Assembly: GCF_008365385.1 (NCBI RefSeq)
Contig: NZ_QOVF01000001.1
Coordinates: 1,302,001 to 1,366,000, forward strand
Length of the DNA: 64,000 nucleotides
Direction of reading: 5' to 3'
Source: Halopseudomonas laoshanensis
GTDB lineage: Bacteria; Pseudomonadota; Gammaproteobacteria; Pseudomonadales; Pseudomonadaceae
In this document: positions 27,098 through 36,965 of the stretch, in pieces
How the letters are laid out: every line of letters begins with the position of its first letter
Position numbering within the stretch: the first letter of the stretch is position 1
Notes under the pieces: generated by a model
What the model saw: the letters and a program-made list of their open reading frames with translations, nothing else
What the model was told of the DNA's origin: nothing
The model's database searches: none
Program-made: the position numbers and the translations under genes

Positions 27098-29779
27098 TTA
27101 GAAGCGCTGTTGCCACTGGGCCATGACGACCTGCATCGCCTCAGCTTGCGCCTGGTGTCCGGGCTCGCGAATACCCAGCCAAGATAGTTTCACCGTGCTG
27201 TCTTGCCATAATGGCCTTTGCCAGAACGCCTCCAGATTGAGCTGGCGACCATCAGGCGTCAGGTCTAGCGTCAAAGCCTGCATATCAAACAGATTACCGG
27301 CATAGCCCGTCGCCACATTGACCCTGGTCTCGGCAGACTCCACTCGCAGGGGTTGCTGCAGCACCAAACCTAGCGTAGCGCGGTCCAAGGCATAGCGACC
27401 GGCGAACGTCCAACTGCTGGTGGTAACCTTGCCCAGGTCGCTGAATAATCCATCGGCATCAGCTTGGCTTTGTCCGACGTAAGCAGAATGTCCGAGTGTC
27501 AGAGCTCCCCGCTGGGCTTCGCCGCGAACGCCGGCATACAGCGTCTGGCTGACATCGTCCAGCGCAAAGGCTCCACGACCATGGCTATCGAACAGGCCGT
27601 CATCACTACGGATGTAGCCGAGCTCGATCGTCGAGGCGTAACTACCCATTGCTGGCATGTTCAGGCCCACCGCTACGCCTTGACGGAAAGCGTTCGCGGT
27701 GCTGATCAGATCCAGGCTGAACCCACCCAGTGGCAGCCGTTGGCGGATGCCCATGGTCTGCTCGCCGGGACTTTGCAACCACAGAGCCGACGCCATACTG
27801 GTATGCAGTTGGCTATACCCTGCCCAACTTGGGCGGGCGTAGAGCATATCCAGATCATCTACTTGGCCGAAGCTCAGTGAACGCCCTGCACCCTGGTCAA
27901 AATGCATCACCTGGCTGGTTGAGCCGTTTCCAGTCGAGACGGTCCAGCTCATGGTCCCGCTGCCCTCGCTCTGGCTCTTCCAGATACGTCCAAGCCTCTG
28001 CCACGCGGCCCGGGTGTCGTAACGGAAGCGGCGGTTGCTGACCTGAGCGCCCAGGTTCACAGCAAAGCCTGCATCCAGGGAGTCTGTCGCCATAACCTGC
28101 AGATTTGCCAAGGGGTTGGCATAACCGAAGGCCCCGCCGAGCACCAACGCCGCGTCGTCGACAGACAATGTCTGGCCACTGTCACTGACCACAGCCAAGG
28201 GGCCGACCGGACGAGTGGCCCGCTCCAGATCCATCAGACCTTGCCCATACAGGCTCTGATTGGCATAGATGCCGTCTTTATTCGCAGTAACAAGCAACCG
28301 CTGGACTACCTGCTCCGGCGCCAGAGTGGGAAAGGCCTGACGGATCACGGCGAGACCGCCGGTTACGGCTGGCGTTGCCATTGAGGTTCCCGAGGCGATG
28401 GCAAAGGTGTTGTTGGCACCAATATAACTGGAAACGATGTTGGTGCCGGGAGCAGCGACACACCACTCGGCAGCGGCACCACAGGCATTGGCAAAACTGC
28501 TGAGCGTACCGGTATCTGAATCGACGCTGGTTACCGCTACCCAGTTATACTGCAACTCCGGATAGAGTTGCGGCAGTGCTGCAAAGACCAAGGGTTGGTC
28601 CCTCCCCTCGTTCCCGGTTGCCCAAACGTAAATGCGTCCGTCCTCGGCGCCAGCTTGCCATTCGGCCTGGAGCGTTGGGAAATTCGTTTCCACCGCGCCT
28701 CTACCGAACTCGGCGACCGTCGCATCTATTCCCCAACTGTTGTTGAACCAGGTGGCACCACCGGCCCTGGCCCAAGCGAAGCCATTTGCCAGTTGCTGGT
28801 CAGTCGCGGTGATGTTGTCGCTGGCATCGGTGAACCGGACGTTAAGAAGTTGTGCTCCATGTGCGTAACCAACAACACCAAAGTCATTCCTGCGAGCCAC
28901 GAGAGTGCCTGCGACATGTGTTCCATGGCCGCCAGTATCCTGGGCGTCGGCCTCGGTCGTGCTGCCCGTCAAGACATTGTAGTGCCCGGCTGTCTGGCCT
29001 TGTAACTCGATATGGCTGGTGTTGATGCCACTGTCGATAATGGCAATGCGTTGTCCCTGGCCGGTATAACCACGATCATGCGCGACATGCCCAAAGGTGA
29101 GATCGTAGCCATTGGTGTTGACATGCTCGTTCGACAGAACAAGCGATTTGGCTGAATCATCGCCGCCGGGAAGTGGACCCGGATCAGGCGCAGTGCCCGG
29201 ATCACCGGTTACCGGCTGTTCGACTACAGGCCCGGTGGCCGGAGGATTCAATATTGGTAGCGATCCCGCGCCGGGATCTCCATCGACCGGGTCTTCAACC
29301 CCGTCACCCGGTGCCGGAGCGCCTGCGCCATCGTCACCGCCGCCTCCACCTCCACCGCCGCCCGCCGCAGCGGCAACGCCTACAACCAACGCTCCCCCAG
29401 CAATCCAACCAAGGGTGCTTTTGCTTGTCCGTACACTGGTCGAGTCTGCGGTCTCGCGAAGACGCTGCGTGAGCATATCCTCGAGCATTGCCGATTGCTC
29501 GGCGGTAATGAGGCCGAGGGTTTCCGTGTAAACCGACTGAGCGACAGCGTTGCTTTGGTTCATCAGCTCGCCAGCACGACGACGTAATGCTGAGTCTGAC
29601 CGGATAGCAGCATCGAGAAGGCTTTGGACCTGCTGCTGACTGAGAGCATTGGTATAAGCGGCCGATGCTGAAGCCACTGTACTCTGCGCATGGACGACGG
29701 TGGGAAGCAGCGCCAGCGGCGAACTGGCGATGAGAGCGACGAGGCAAACAGGACGGGCGTGATAGCTGAATAGTGGCAT
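27098..29779 (-). CDS. Subtilisin-like serine protease autotransporter
   Basis: 893 residues, type V secretion. Signal peptide about 1-31 (ends VVHA). Residues 32-120 are helical. A second hydrophobic segment (STLGWIAGGALVVGVAAAA, about 121-139) runs into a poly-glycine tract and a Pro/Gly/Asp-rich linker (140-206). Peptidase S8 domain follows, with Asp249 (IIDSGIN), His285 (GGHGTHVAG) and the catalytic Ser in IASGTSMATPAVTGG. The last about 270 residues form the beta-barrel translocator, ending in Phe. Expected to be exposed or released at the cell surface. The internal hydrophobic and glycine segment before the protease is unusual. Monocistronic. Confidence 0.93.
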   Translation of the reverse strand: MPLFSYHARPVCLVALIASSPLALLPTVVHAQSTVASASAAYTNALSQQQVQSLLDAAIRSDSALRRRAGELMNQSNAVAQSVYTETLGLITAEQSAMLEDMLTQRLRETADSTSVRTSKSTLGWIAGGALVVGVAAAAGGGGGGGGGDDGAGAPAPGDGVEDPVDGDPGAGSLPILNPPATGPVVEQPVTGDPGTAPDPGPLPGGDDSAKSLVLSNEHVNTNGYDLTFGHVAHDRGYTGQGQRIAIIDSGINTSHIELQGQTAGHYNVLTGSTTEADAQDTGGHGTHVAGTLVARRNDFGVVGYAHGAQLLNVRFTDASDNITATDQQLANGFAWARAGGATWFNNSWGIDATVAEFGRGAVETNFPTLQAEWQAGAEDGRIYVWATGNEGRDQPLVFAALPQLYPELQYNWVAVTSVDSDTGTLSSFANACGAAAEWCVAAPGTNIVSSYIGANNTFAIASGTSMATPAVTGGLAVIRQAFPTLAPEQVVQRLLVTANKDGIYANQSLYGQGLMDLERATRPVGPLAVVSDSGQTLSVDDAALVLGGAFGYANPLANLQVMATDSLDAGFAVNLGAQVSNRRFRYDTRAAWQRLGRIWKSQSEGSGTMSWTVSTGNGSTSQVMHFDQGAGRSLSFGQVDDLDMLYARPSWAGYSQLHTSMASALWLQSPGEQTMGIRQRLPLGGFSLDLISTANAFRQGVAVGLNMPAMGSYASTIELGYIRSDDGLFDSHGRGAFALDDVSQTLYAGVRGEAQRGALTLGHSAYVGQSQADADGLFSDLGKVTTSSWTFAGRYALDRATLGLVLQQPLRVESAETRVNVATGYAGNLFDMQALTLDLTPDGRQLNLEAFWQRPLWQDSTVKLSWLGIREPGHQAQAEAMQVVMAQWQQRF

Positions 29780-30008
29780 GGCGATCTGTTCTCGATTCGA
29801 GGTGGACTGTAAGCACCGTAGCCGACCTGTTCTGCTCGGTTGTCAGCTATCGAAAATTAATTATCGGCAGATCCGAGCACAAATTGAGTGTTTTATATAC
29901 AACAAGATGTAAGCAGATCAGCCAAAAATCGCGATGGTTTAACACAGGTATAAATTGCCGTAAGCCGGCCAATCGGCTCATTCAGGGCGTGTACGGGTAA
30001 GATGCAGA

Positions 30009-30767
30009 TCACCCGAGAAACTTCACCAATGCCGACTTAAATCGCAAACTCATCAAGGCGGTAGTGTGGTTGCCTGGAGTAATACAAAGCTGTGCATCAG
30101 GTAACGCGGCCTGTAATTTCTCCGGATGAATCGCCAGCGGGTCGTTGCGCCCCGCGATGATCAATGTTGGGTTAGTAATGCGCTCAAACGGAATTTTCTT
30201 GGAGTGAAAGGCTAACGCCTGGGCGGCCATCGCGTTGCGATCGGCGCGCATAAAGTCGGCAAATAAGCGAAAGGCAAGTAACGCCGGATGCTTTATTGAC
30301 CGGCGGTTGGTAGCCAGCAGGGCTGCAGCCAATTTTTTCTTGACCTGGCCGTGGTGGGAGCCCCCCAGACTGAGCGTATGAGCACCGATGCCGCCGATGA
30401 TCAGCCTGCGGATGCGCTTATCCTCAGCGGCAGCAAGCAGCGCAACCGTTGCACCCATGGAGTAGCCGACCAGATCCACTTCTTCCAACCCCAGCTCATC
30501 TATCAGGCAGGAAATATCCTGGGCCATGCGGCTTTCTCCATAAGAGGCGGTATCATGTGGTCTATCTGAGCGCCCATGACCGCGCGCATCCAAAGCTATT
30601 ACCCGATGGCCCGTGATAGTGAGTCTGAAGACAATGCCTGGCAGGATCCAGTTCACCCGCGCATTGGCGATATACCCGTGCTGCAATATGACGGGAACGC
30701 CTTTAGCTCTGCTGTTCCATTGTCGATAGCGTATTTCGACCCCGTCGAATGATGTGAAGCTTTTCAT
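30009..30767 (-). CDS. Alpha/beta hydrolase
   Basis: 252 residues, a complete alpha/beta hydrolase: VPVILQHGYIANARVNW (oxyanion HGY), ALDARGHGRSDRP, nucleophile elbow GYSMGA, Asp in IAGRNDPLAIH and His in ITPGNHTTAL. No signal peptide, cytoplasmic. Closest to esterases, peroxidases or C-C hydrolases of this fold; substrate unknown. GGAGA 5-9 bases before the ATG. Stands alone between the autotransporter and a lipoprotein esterase on the same strand; a T-tract hairpin upstream separates it from the latter. Confidence 0.9.
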   Translation of the reverse strand: MKSFTSFDGVEIRYRQWNSRAKGVPVILQHGYIANARVNWILPGIVFRLTITGHRVIALDARGHGRSDRPHDTASYGESRMAQDISCLIDELGLEEVDLVGYSMGATVALLAAAEDKRIRRLIIGGIGAHTLSLGGSHHGQVKKKLAAALLATNRRSIKHPALLAFRLFADFMRADRNAMAAQALAFHSKKIPFERITNPTLIIAGRNDPLAIHPEKLQAALPDAQLCITPGNHTTALMSLRFKSALVKFLG

Positions 30768-30876
30768 GGAAGTCTCCTGCAGAAGTGAGAACTACTGGCG
30801 TACAACGATAGGTCCTGTTGGTGAGAAAGGCGCATGAGACAAAGGTTCATTATGTATCGATCAGAACAGGTGCTGC

Positions 30877-30906
30877 ATAAAAAAGGCCGCCCTCTGCGGC
30901 GGCCTT
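30877..30906 (-). terminator. Rho-independent terminator of the lipoprotein hydrolase gene
   Basis: On the minus strand, AAGGCCGCC / GGCGGCCTT with a 6-base loop, followed by a run of six T. It lies 24 bases after the stop of the lipoprotein gene. A textbook terminator. Confidence 0.88.
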
Positions 30907-30929
30907 CTACTACGCGATAAATCGGACGG

Positions 30930-32858
30930 TCAGTCCACATAGTCCTTGAAATGGACCGAGATAGTGCGGATCTGGTTAGAGGGCCAGTTGGGTACGTTGA
31001 CTATCTGCGTGGTGTCACTGCCCTCTTCCCCGCGCGGAGTGAGTTCAAGGCTGATGACCCCATTGGGTCCGCCCGCCGCTGGCAAATACATATCCAGCCC
31101 GGAGATAAACGGAATCCGGTTGAGCACCGGGTCTGGCGTGCCCAAATTGCTTACGCCGTCCGCACCCCGATCATGCAGGAACAGCGAGCTGAGACGCTTG
31201 AGCAGCGGCGCCGTCTGCTCGATGATGACGTTGGTACCCTTCACTTCCAGGATATCACTACCCTCTTCCAGATAACCCCAGAACTCCTTGTCACGGCTGA
31301 TACCGATGTTGCTGTGATTTGCGCTGCGCGTCAGCAATGCGCCTACGCCGCTACCGGGCAGCGAGGTGTTCAAGCGCACATTGTAGCTATCAGTGGTGAA
31401 CGGCTCGCGGTAGAAGTAATGATCGTTACCCGCACCTTCACGAACCAGCGCAAATTCATAACTGCCACCCTTGTTCAGGCGCGCAGGACCCCACTGGCCA
31501 GAGCTGTCGAGGACCATCTGGTAGCTCGGGGTATCACTCAGACGCGCGCCGGTGTCCGGACTGATTTCACTGATGCGCAGCTCGGCACCTTCTGCCCCAA
31601 TATTGCGCGGAAAGATACTCGCTCGCCCGGCAACCCAAACCTCTGCGCCCTCTGCCTGGGGCACTTGAACGACGGCGGGAGATTGCGCATTGAAGAATGC
31701 GTACATGCGCTCAAAGGAACTGGCCGAGGTAGCGACTTCGATATGCCCGACCGGAGCTTCAACCGGCGGATAAACGTTCTCGGCACCCACCACTTCCCGA
31801 TCAATATACTGCCCCCAGAGCGCCAAAGTGCGTACACCGCCTGGTGGGCTGGCTGCGGGTGTGCCGTCGATGCTGATGTAGTTGGCAACCTTGGCGGCTC
31901 GTTGCGGATCACTCAGATAGGTAAGACTAACGCGGGTACCGTTGGAGTGCCCCATCAGATCGACCTTGTCCGCGCCGGAAATAGCCAACAGCTGATCGAC
32001 GATGGCGTCGATACCGGCATTGCGCGCGTCGGTCATGGCCAGATACTCATCGCTGTCGATGGCGGAGGTGTCGTACTCAAAGGTCGCCAGATAGTCTCGC
32101 GGGTAGCCATTGGTAATAAACCGCTGAGCCTGTGACTCGAATTGGGAAGCAGATCCTGCACCGCCGTGGATAAACACCACTGGTCGCACATCGTAGTCGA
32201 TGTCCCGACCATCCAGAGCATCGAGCGAGTCTTGCAGGTGTTGCCAGGCCTGCAATGTGCTGCGGGCGACGCGCGATTTGCCATCGGCGTTCTCAGCAAA
32301 AACCGCTGTTTCATTCAACGCCGCCAGCAGCGCCGCCAGGGCCGAATCAAACGCGGCGGTGTCAGCAAAATCAATGCTGGTACCGGGATTGTCGGCGAGG
32401 TACTGGTCGATCTGGTTAACGATCGCATCAGTCAGCTCAATGCCATTGTTCAAATTGCCATCGGCGTCGAGCGTCTGTAGCAGACGGGAAATATTCAGCA
32501 CCGCTGGGTCGCTGGAATCGGCCGCATCCGTCACCAGACTGGTCGGCGTCATGATGCTCTCACCCATCCCCTCGCCCAGTTTCAACTCACCCAGGTGAAA
32601 ACTGACGATCTCGCCTTCGCGGTATTGAAAGCGCCCGGTTTCATTGGTCTCGCCCTCCTGGCTGGGGGTTTCGTAGCGCAGCCCAGCCACAGGGCTATCG
32701 ACGAAAGTGCCTTGCTGTACATCGGAGGATTCATCGGAGCTAGAGCTGGAGCCGGATCCGGAAAAACAGCCGGCACTCATCGCCGCGACCAGACTCAGCA
32801 AAGGAAGTCCAGCCAGACGCCAGGCGCTGCTGATACGTGGGAGGATTTTGTTCATCAT
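30930..32858 (-). CDS. Secreted lipoprotein esterase/lipase-like alpha/beta hydrolase
   Basis: About 642 residues. Signal peptide with lipobox (LSLVAAMSAGC), then a Ser/Gly-rich tether. A beta-rich N-terminal part (VAGLRYETPSQEGETNETGRFQYREGEIVSFHLG) resembles repeats seen in other surface lipoproteins. The hydrolase domain follows with PVVFIHGGAGSASQF (oxyanion), KVDLMGHSNGTRVSLTYL (nucleophile Ser in GHSNG), and a Gly-rich SIDGTPAASPPGG region. The last 250 residues are beta-rich and unlike the cytoplasmic hydrolases. Likely an outer-membrane or cell-surface esterase or lipase. Start uncertain by a few codons (ATG 32858, 32861 or 32867). Followed by a strong terminator. Confidence 0.85.
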   Translation of the reverse strand: MMNKILPRISSAWRLAGLPLLSLVAAMSAGCFSGSGSSSSSDESSDVQQGTFVDSPVAGLRYETPSQEGETNETGRFQYREGEIVSFHLGELKLGEGMGESIMTPTSLVTDAADSSDPAVLNISRLLQTLDADGNLNNGIELTDAIVNQIDQYLADNPGTSIDFADTAAFDSALAALLAALNETAVFAENADGKSRVARSTLQAWQHLQDSLDALDGRDIDYDVRPVVFIHGGAGSASQFESQAQRFITNGYPRDYLATFEYDTSAIDSDEYLAMTDARNAGIDAIVDQLLAISGADKVDLMGHSNGTRVSLTYLSDPQRAAKVANYISIDGTPAASPPGGVRTLALWGQYIDREVVGAENVYPPVEAPVGHIEVATSASSFERMYAFFNAQSPAVVQVPQAEGAEVWVAGRASIFPRNIGAEGAELRISEISPDTGARLSDTPSYQMVLDSSGQWGPARLNKGGSYEFALVREGAGNDHYFYREPFTTDSYNVRLNTSLPGSGVGALLTRSANHSNIGISRDKEFWGYLEEGSDILEVKGTNVIIEQTAPLLKRLSSLFLHDRGADGVSNLGTPDPVLNRIPFISGLDMYLPAAGGPNGVISLELTPRGEEGSDTTQIVNVPNWPSNQIRTISVHFKDYVD

Positions 32859-33162
32859 ATGCCTCATTATTGGATTTATTCTAAGGAGCAAACCCTTATT
32901 CCGGCTTGCACTGGAGACATAGTACGGAAGTGATCATCCAATGAAATAGCACGATGCCAAATATGAATGATCGTTCGTTCATTTTTGTGATGACTCCCCG
33001 GTCGCGGCGCGTCTTGACAGAAAACCACTGTCGCTCCAATCTAAGCCTCAACGCCGCCAGGCGTCCCGTCCGCGGAAAGGGCTGCGCCCACAGCAATACC
33101 CAATTCATGTTCCATACGAATCCCAGCCTGCTGGGCGGACACAGGCCTGTGAGGGAGTTCGT
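32859..33162. other. Divergent intergenic region
   Basis: About 300 bases between the lipoprotein esterase and the DUF1835 gene. It should hold both promoters. An imperfect palindrome lies at 32963-32982. No further gene or RNA recognised. Confidence 0.4.
32963..32982. promoter_or_regulatory. Imperfect palindrome, possible operator
   Basis: ATGAATGATC / GTTCGTTCAT, 8 of 10 positions paired. It sits about 105 bases upstream of the lipoprotein esterase start and could be a regulator site. No regulator gene is adjacent, so this is weak. Confidence 0.25.
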
Positions 33163-34422
33163 ATGTCTGCAGATAACAGCCCGATCGGCCACGGCCGACT
33201 TAATCTTGAGCAACAACGCAAGCGTGCGAAGGAACTGCTCAAAGGGGCAATTCACCAACAACCCGACGCTATCACCCGCCTGCTCGCACATCTGCCTGCT
33301 CGAGAAACACCCCCCAGACTCAGCGACGCGCAATGGGTGATCGCCCGGGAGAACGGCTTTGGTAGTTGGCCAAAGCTGAAGGCGCATATCGACGCGCTGG
33401 ATTTTGCCAGCCGCCATGCTGGGTTGCATGGCGATCAGGACGCACGCACCCTGCATATCCGCTGCGGCTCTGATATCCAACACAGCCTCAAGGTGGCGGG
33501 GTTCACCGGCGACTTTTTAGAGTTCTCTGATCCCCTGTGTATTGGTCCGGTGACCACTACCGACTATTCCGCGCTGCTGCCAGTGCGGGCGGCGTTTCTT
33601 GCTGGCGCCTTCAACATCACGGCCGATGATTCCCTCGCACGCTTACAGCAGAGTTGGTCTGTGTTGGCGCAGCTGGATACGTATGAGCGCCTGGTATTGT
33701 GGTTCGAGCATGACAGTTACGACCAGTTGATTCTCGCCTGTCTGCTGCATCACCTGAACCAGCAGAAATCCAGCGCACGGATCGAACTGCTAGCCGTAGA
33801 TGCCGTTCCCGGAGTTGAACGCTTTATTGGCATCGGTCAGCTAGCGCCTGACGTGCTGGCCTGGCTGTGGCCACAGCGCAAGCCGGTCACGCCAGCTCTG
33901 CTGCAACTGGGCGCGGATGCTTGGGAGGCGCTCTGTGCAGAAACCCCAGAGCCGCTTATGGCGCTCACCAGGAGCGGTACTCCCGCGCTTCCGATGCTGG
34001 GCAGAGCACTGAAACGTCACCTGCTGGAACTGCCTGCGAGTAACAATGGCTTGGGCTTGAGTGAACGACTGGCATTGGAAGCATTGCGCGATCATGGACC
34101 CATGTCGGCCGGCAAGGTGTTCGCTGAGCTAATGCGCGAACGTGAACCACTGCCCTACCTGGGTGACATGATGTTCTGGTGGTTAATCCAGCCTTTGTTG
34201 AACGCGGCTGAGCCCGCGATAGCCATCATTGCCAACGCCGAAGCGCAATGGACCGAGCGCGTACTGCAGCTGACAGCAACCGGAGTGGCGCTGCTGCGCG
34301 ATGAACGTGACTGGCTTGATTGTGGTCCGGGTGAGCGCTGGGTAGGAGGAATAAACGTCTGCCCAGAGCAGCCACAATGGCGTTATGACCACGCGGCTGA
34401 CCGACTCCACTGCTCGCGATAA
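33163..34422 (+). CDS. DUF1835 domain-containing protein
   Basis: 419 residues. The first about 75 residues form a helical segment (QQRKRAKELLKGA, WVIARENGFGSWPKLKAHID) like the ankyrin-associated N-terminus seen in some Pseudomonas proteins. This is followed by DUF1835 (LHIRCGSDIQHSLKVAGFTGDFLEFSDPLCIGPV) and further conserved parts (LWFEHDSYDQLILACLLHHL, LGRALKRHLLELP). The fold family is uncharacterised. Cytoplasmic, no membrane segment. GAGGGAG 5 bases or so before the ATG. A hairpin follows the stop. Confidence 0.88.
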   Translation: MSADNSPIGHGRLNLEQQRKRAKELLKGAIHQQPDAITRLLAHLPARETPPRLSDAQWVIARENGFGSWPKLKAHIDALDFASRHAGLHGDQDARTLHIRCGSDIQHSLKVAGFTGDFLEFSDPLCIGPVTTTDYSALLPVRAAFLAGAFNITADDSLARLQQSWSVLAQLDTYERLVLWFEHDSYDQLILACLLHHLNQQKSSARIELLAVDAVPGVERFIGIGQLAPDVLAWLWPQRKPVTPALLQLGADAWEALCAETPEPLMALTRSGTPALPMLGRALKRHLLELPASNNGLGLSERLALEALRDHGPMSAGKVFAELMREREPLPYLGDMMFWWLIQPLLNAAEPAIAIIANAEAQWTERVLQLTATGVALLRDERDWLDCGPGERWVGGINVCPEQPQWRYDHAADRLHCSR

Positions 34423-34476
34423 ATATGTTATTTGTCAAATGCTTAGCAGACTATATTACAGCTCGACATCAAGCCT

Positions 34477-34497
34477 AAGCCCGGGAAATCCGGGCTT
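34477..34497 (+). terminator. Hairpin after the DUF1835 gene
   Basis: AAGCCCGG / CCGGGCTT with a 5-base loop, 55 bases after the stop. No T-run follows. Confidence 0.5.
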
Positions 34498-34664
34498 GGC
34501 GTCTTATCAGCGGATAGGAAAACCTGTAAAGTGATGTTGAATGTAGAGGCGCAAACGATAGCTGAACCCCCTATATGCGACTCATCCAGATGGAGAGCGC
34601 GAGGAGGCGTCGCAGAGTCAGCTAACGCGTTGGCATCATGATAATCAGATCATGACGTGGCGCC

Positions 34665-35900
34665 ATGAAAAGGACAGTGATGCCTGACGTCTCAGACTTC
34701 TCCGATGATATCGACACCGTCAGCCGGATCGAGGCGGTGCCGAGCATTCTCAGTATGGTCAAACAGGCCACCGGCATGCGTTTTGCCGCCATCGCCCGAG
34801 TCACGGAAAGCCGCTGGGTCGCCTGCGCGGTAGATGACGACATCGAGTTCGGTCTGGCACCCGGCGGCGAGCTGCCGGTGGAAACCACCCTCTGCCATGA
34901 GATCCGTCAGCATCTGACGCCGGTCGTCTTCACGCACGCCAGTGAACACCCGGTTTACTCGCGACACCACACGCCCTTGACCTACCAGCTGGAAAGTTAC
35001 GTGTCGCTACCGATCATCACTGCCAAGGGTGATTTTTTCGGCACGCTCTGCGCGATAGATACGGTGCCAGCGCACTTTGATGAAGCCGTGGTGCTCGAAA
35101 CGCTGAAGCTCTATGCACAGCTGATCGCGATGAACCTGGATTTGCAGAATGACCTGCGAGTGTCCAATCAGGCCCTGGCTGATGCGAATGAGATTGCGCA
35201 TTTTCGTGACCAGTTTGTCGCGGTGCTGGGGCATGACCTGCGCTCGCCACTGACCGCCGTGCGCCTGAGCGCTGATCTACTGGCCAGCAGAATGACCAAT
35301 GAACGTGATTTGCTGCTGACCCAGGCCATTCAACAAAGCTCCGTACGGATGGGCACCCTGATCGAGAACGTGCTTGATTTTGCCCGGGGCAAATTGGGTG
35401 GCGGCATTACCGTCGAACCACGATGGGTTGAGGACCTGATGAGCCCACTACGGGGGGTGATCGATGAGGTCTGCTCGGCACACCCGCAAGCATCGGTCGT
35501 GGAAACGCTGAGTCTCCCTGGGGATCATGAGTGCAGCAGGGCTTATTGCGATCCTGTCCGGGTCTGCCAGTTGTTATCAAACCTGCTCGAGAATGCCATT
35601 ACCCACGGTCGTGAGGGGGCTCCAGTAGAGCTGCAGATTCTAGTCGCCCGAGATGAATTGGCGATCAGTGTCATCAACCAGGGTTCGCCTATCCCACCAG
35701 AGCTTATCCCCATGCTGTTCCAACCGTTCAGCCGCTCGCAGGGCAAGCAGCGCGGAGAAGGCCTGGGACTGGGTCTCTATATCGCCAGCGAGATCTGTTC
35801 CGGTCACGGTGGCACACTCGAGGTTGTCTCCACCGAACTATCAGGTACCCGCTTTACTGCTTTAATCCCCTGCGGCGGCACGGCCCAACCAGGCAATTAA
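34665..35900 (+). CDS. GAF-domain sensor histidine kinase
   Basis: 411 residues, no membrane segment. GAF domain (about 22-160: MRFAAIARVTESRWVACAV, SYVSLPIITAKGDFFGTLCAIDT), short coiled linker, HisKA with phospho-acceptor His190 (VLGHDLRSPLTAVRLSADLL), and HATPase with N-box LLSNLLENAITHG and G-boxes GEGLGLGLYIASEICSGHGG. A cytoplasmic sensor. No response regulator gene lies next to it, so its partner is elsewhere. ATG at 34665; 34680 is an alternative. Convergent with the oxaloacetate decarboxylase gene. Confidence 0.93.
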   Translation: MKRTVMPDVSDFSDDIDTVSRIEAVPSILSMVKQATGMRFAAIARVTESRWVACAVDDDIEFGLAPGGELPVETTLCHEIRQHLTPVVFTHASEHPVYSRHHTPLTYQLESYVSLPIITAKGDFFGTLCAIDTVPAHFDEAVVLETLKLYAQLIAMNLDLQNDLRVSNQALADANEIAHFRDQFVAVLGHDLRSPLTAVRLSADLLASRMTNERDLLLTQAIQQSSVRMGTLIENVLDFARGKLGGGITVEPRWVEDLMSPLRGVIDEVCSAHPQASVVETLSLPGDHECSRAYCDPVRVCQLLSNLLENAITHGREGAPVELQILVARDELAISVINQGSPIPPELIPMLFQPFSRSQGKQRGEGLGLGLYIASEICSGHGGTLEVVSTELSGTRFTALIPCGGTAQPGN

Positions 35901-35925
35901 CTCGAACTGATTGCCTGCTCCCACC

Positions 35926-36789
35926 TCAATCATGCACATCCATAAACCGGACTGCCCATTCGCGGTTTTCTTCCAATGTGGAGTAACGGGTAGATAGCTC
36001 CGATGCGCTCAGTGTACCTTCAGCAATGCCGCGCTGCGCGCGCAGGCAGTCGTAGGTTGCCTTGATCGCGGCGAAGTAGGCAGCGTGGCCATTTACCACA
36101 ATACGCACGCCATTGGCTGCCAGGCGCTCGCGATCGCGCAGCTCCGGGTTGTCGTAGGCGACCAACATCAGCGGAATCGACAGATGCTGGCTGATTTGCT
36201 CAAGATGCTCGAAGTCGCGAATACCCACCACACAGATGCCGTCGGCGCCAGCCGCCTGATAGGCCTTGACCCGCGCTATGGTGTCCTCAATGCTGAGTTG
36301 ACCGGCATTGGTGCGAGCGAAGATCGACATGACCGGATCGATGCGCGCGTCCAGCGCAGCTTCTATCTTGCCAACGGCCTCTTCCAGGGAAATCAGATCG
36401 GTGGATTTGTGCCCGTATTTGGCTGGCAGCAGCGTGTCTTCAATAGTCAGCGCCGCCACCCCTGCCCGCTCCAGCTCGGTCACCGTGCGCATCACGTTCA
36501 AGGCATTGCCGTAGCCGTGGTCGGCATCGGCGATGATCGGCAGCCGCGCGACCCGACCGATACGCGTGGCCTGCTCGGTGAACTCACTCAAGGTGATCAA
36601 AGCGAAATCCGGCGCCGCCAGCACCTGCAGTGACGCTACCGAGCCGCCGAGAATACCTACCTCGAAACCGATATCCGCAGCGATGCGTGCGGACATTGGG
36701 TCGAAGGTCGAAGCCGTGTAATAACAGCGGTTGCTGGCCATTAAAGCGCGAAGATCCTTGCGAAGATCATGTTGTGACGGCGTTGCCAT
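35926..36789 (-). CDS. Oxaloacetate decarboxylase (PEP mutase/isocitrate lyase superfamily)
   Basis: 287 residues, colinear with Pseudomonas PA4872. This enzyme decarboxylates oxaloacetate to pyruvate using Mg2+. Visible: the N-terminal [25 protein letters not shown], the metal-binding [10 protein letters not shown] (Asp88, Asp90) and His235 in [13 protein letters not shown], the residue that distinguishes this decarboxylase from other superfamily members. Cytoplasmic. Monocistronic, 26 bases from the convergent histidine kinase gene. The specific substrate is an inference from the His235 match. Confidence 0.9.
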   Translation of the reverse strand: MATPSQHDLRKDLRALMASNRCYYTASTFDPMSARIAADIGFEVGILGGSVASLQVLAAPDFALITLSEFTEQATRIGRVARLPIIADADHGYGNALNVMRTVTELERAGVAALTIEDTLLPAKYGHKSTDLISLEEAVGKIEAALDARIDPVMSIFARTNAGQLSIEDTIARVKAYQAAGADGICVVGIRDFEHLEQISQHLSIPLMLVAYDNPELRDRERLAANGVRIVVNGHAAYFAAIKATYDCLRAQRGIAEGTLSASELSTRYSTLEENREWAVRFMDVHD

Positions 36790-36914
36790 ACCTTTACTCC
36801 TGGGAACAGGCGGTTAGCTGACGGGAAGTTTGAGTTTGAGATTACACCAACTGGCTTGCTAGCAGCTGTCAACCAGGCTGATCAATTAGTAGCAGATGTT
36901 GTAATACCGGCAAT

Positions 36915-36946
36915 AAAAAACCCCGCCAGCTTGCACTGGCGGGGTT
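36915..36946 (-). terminator. Rho-independent terminator of the EF-G gene
   Basis: On the minus strand AACCCCGCCAG / CTGGCGGGGTT with a 6-base loop, followed by six T. It lies 20 bases after the EF-G stop. Confidence 0.9.
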
Positions 36947-36965
36947 GTGTCACTGCAAGGACAAC

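Noticed and set aside
30951-32135. 394-codon plus-strand open frame
   Set aside because: Antisense to the lipoprotein esterase gene, which has a signal peptide, nucleophile motif and terminator; the antisense translation has no domain.
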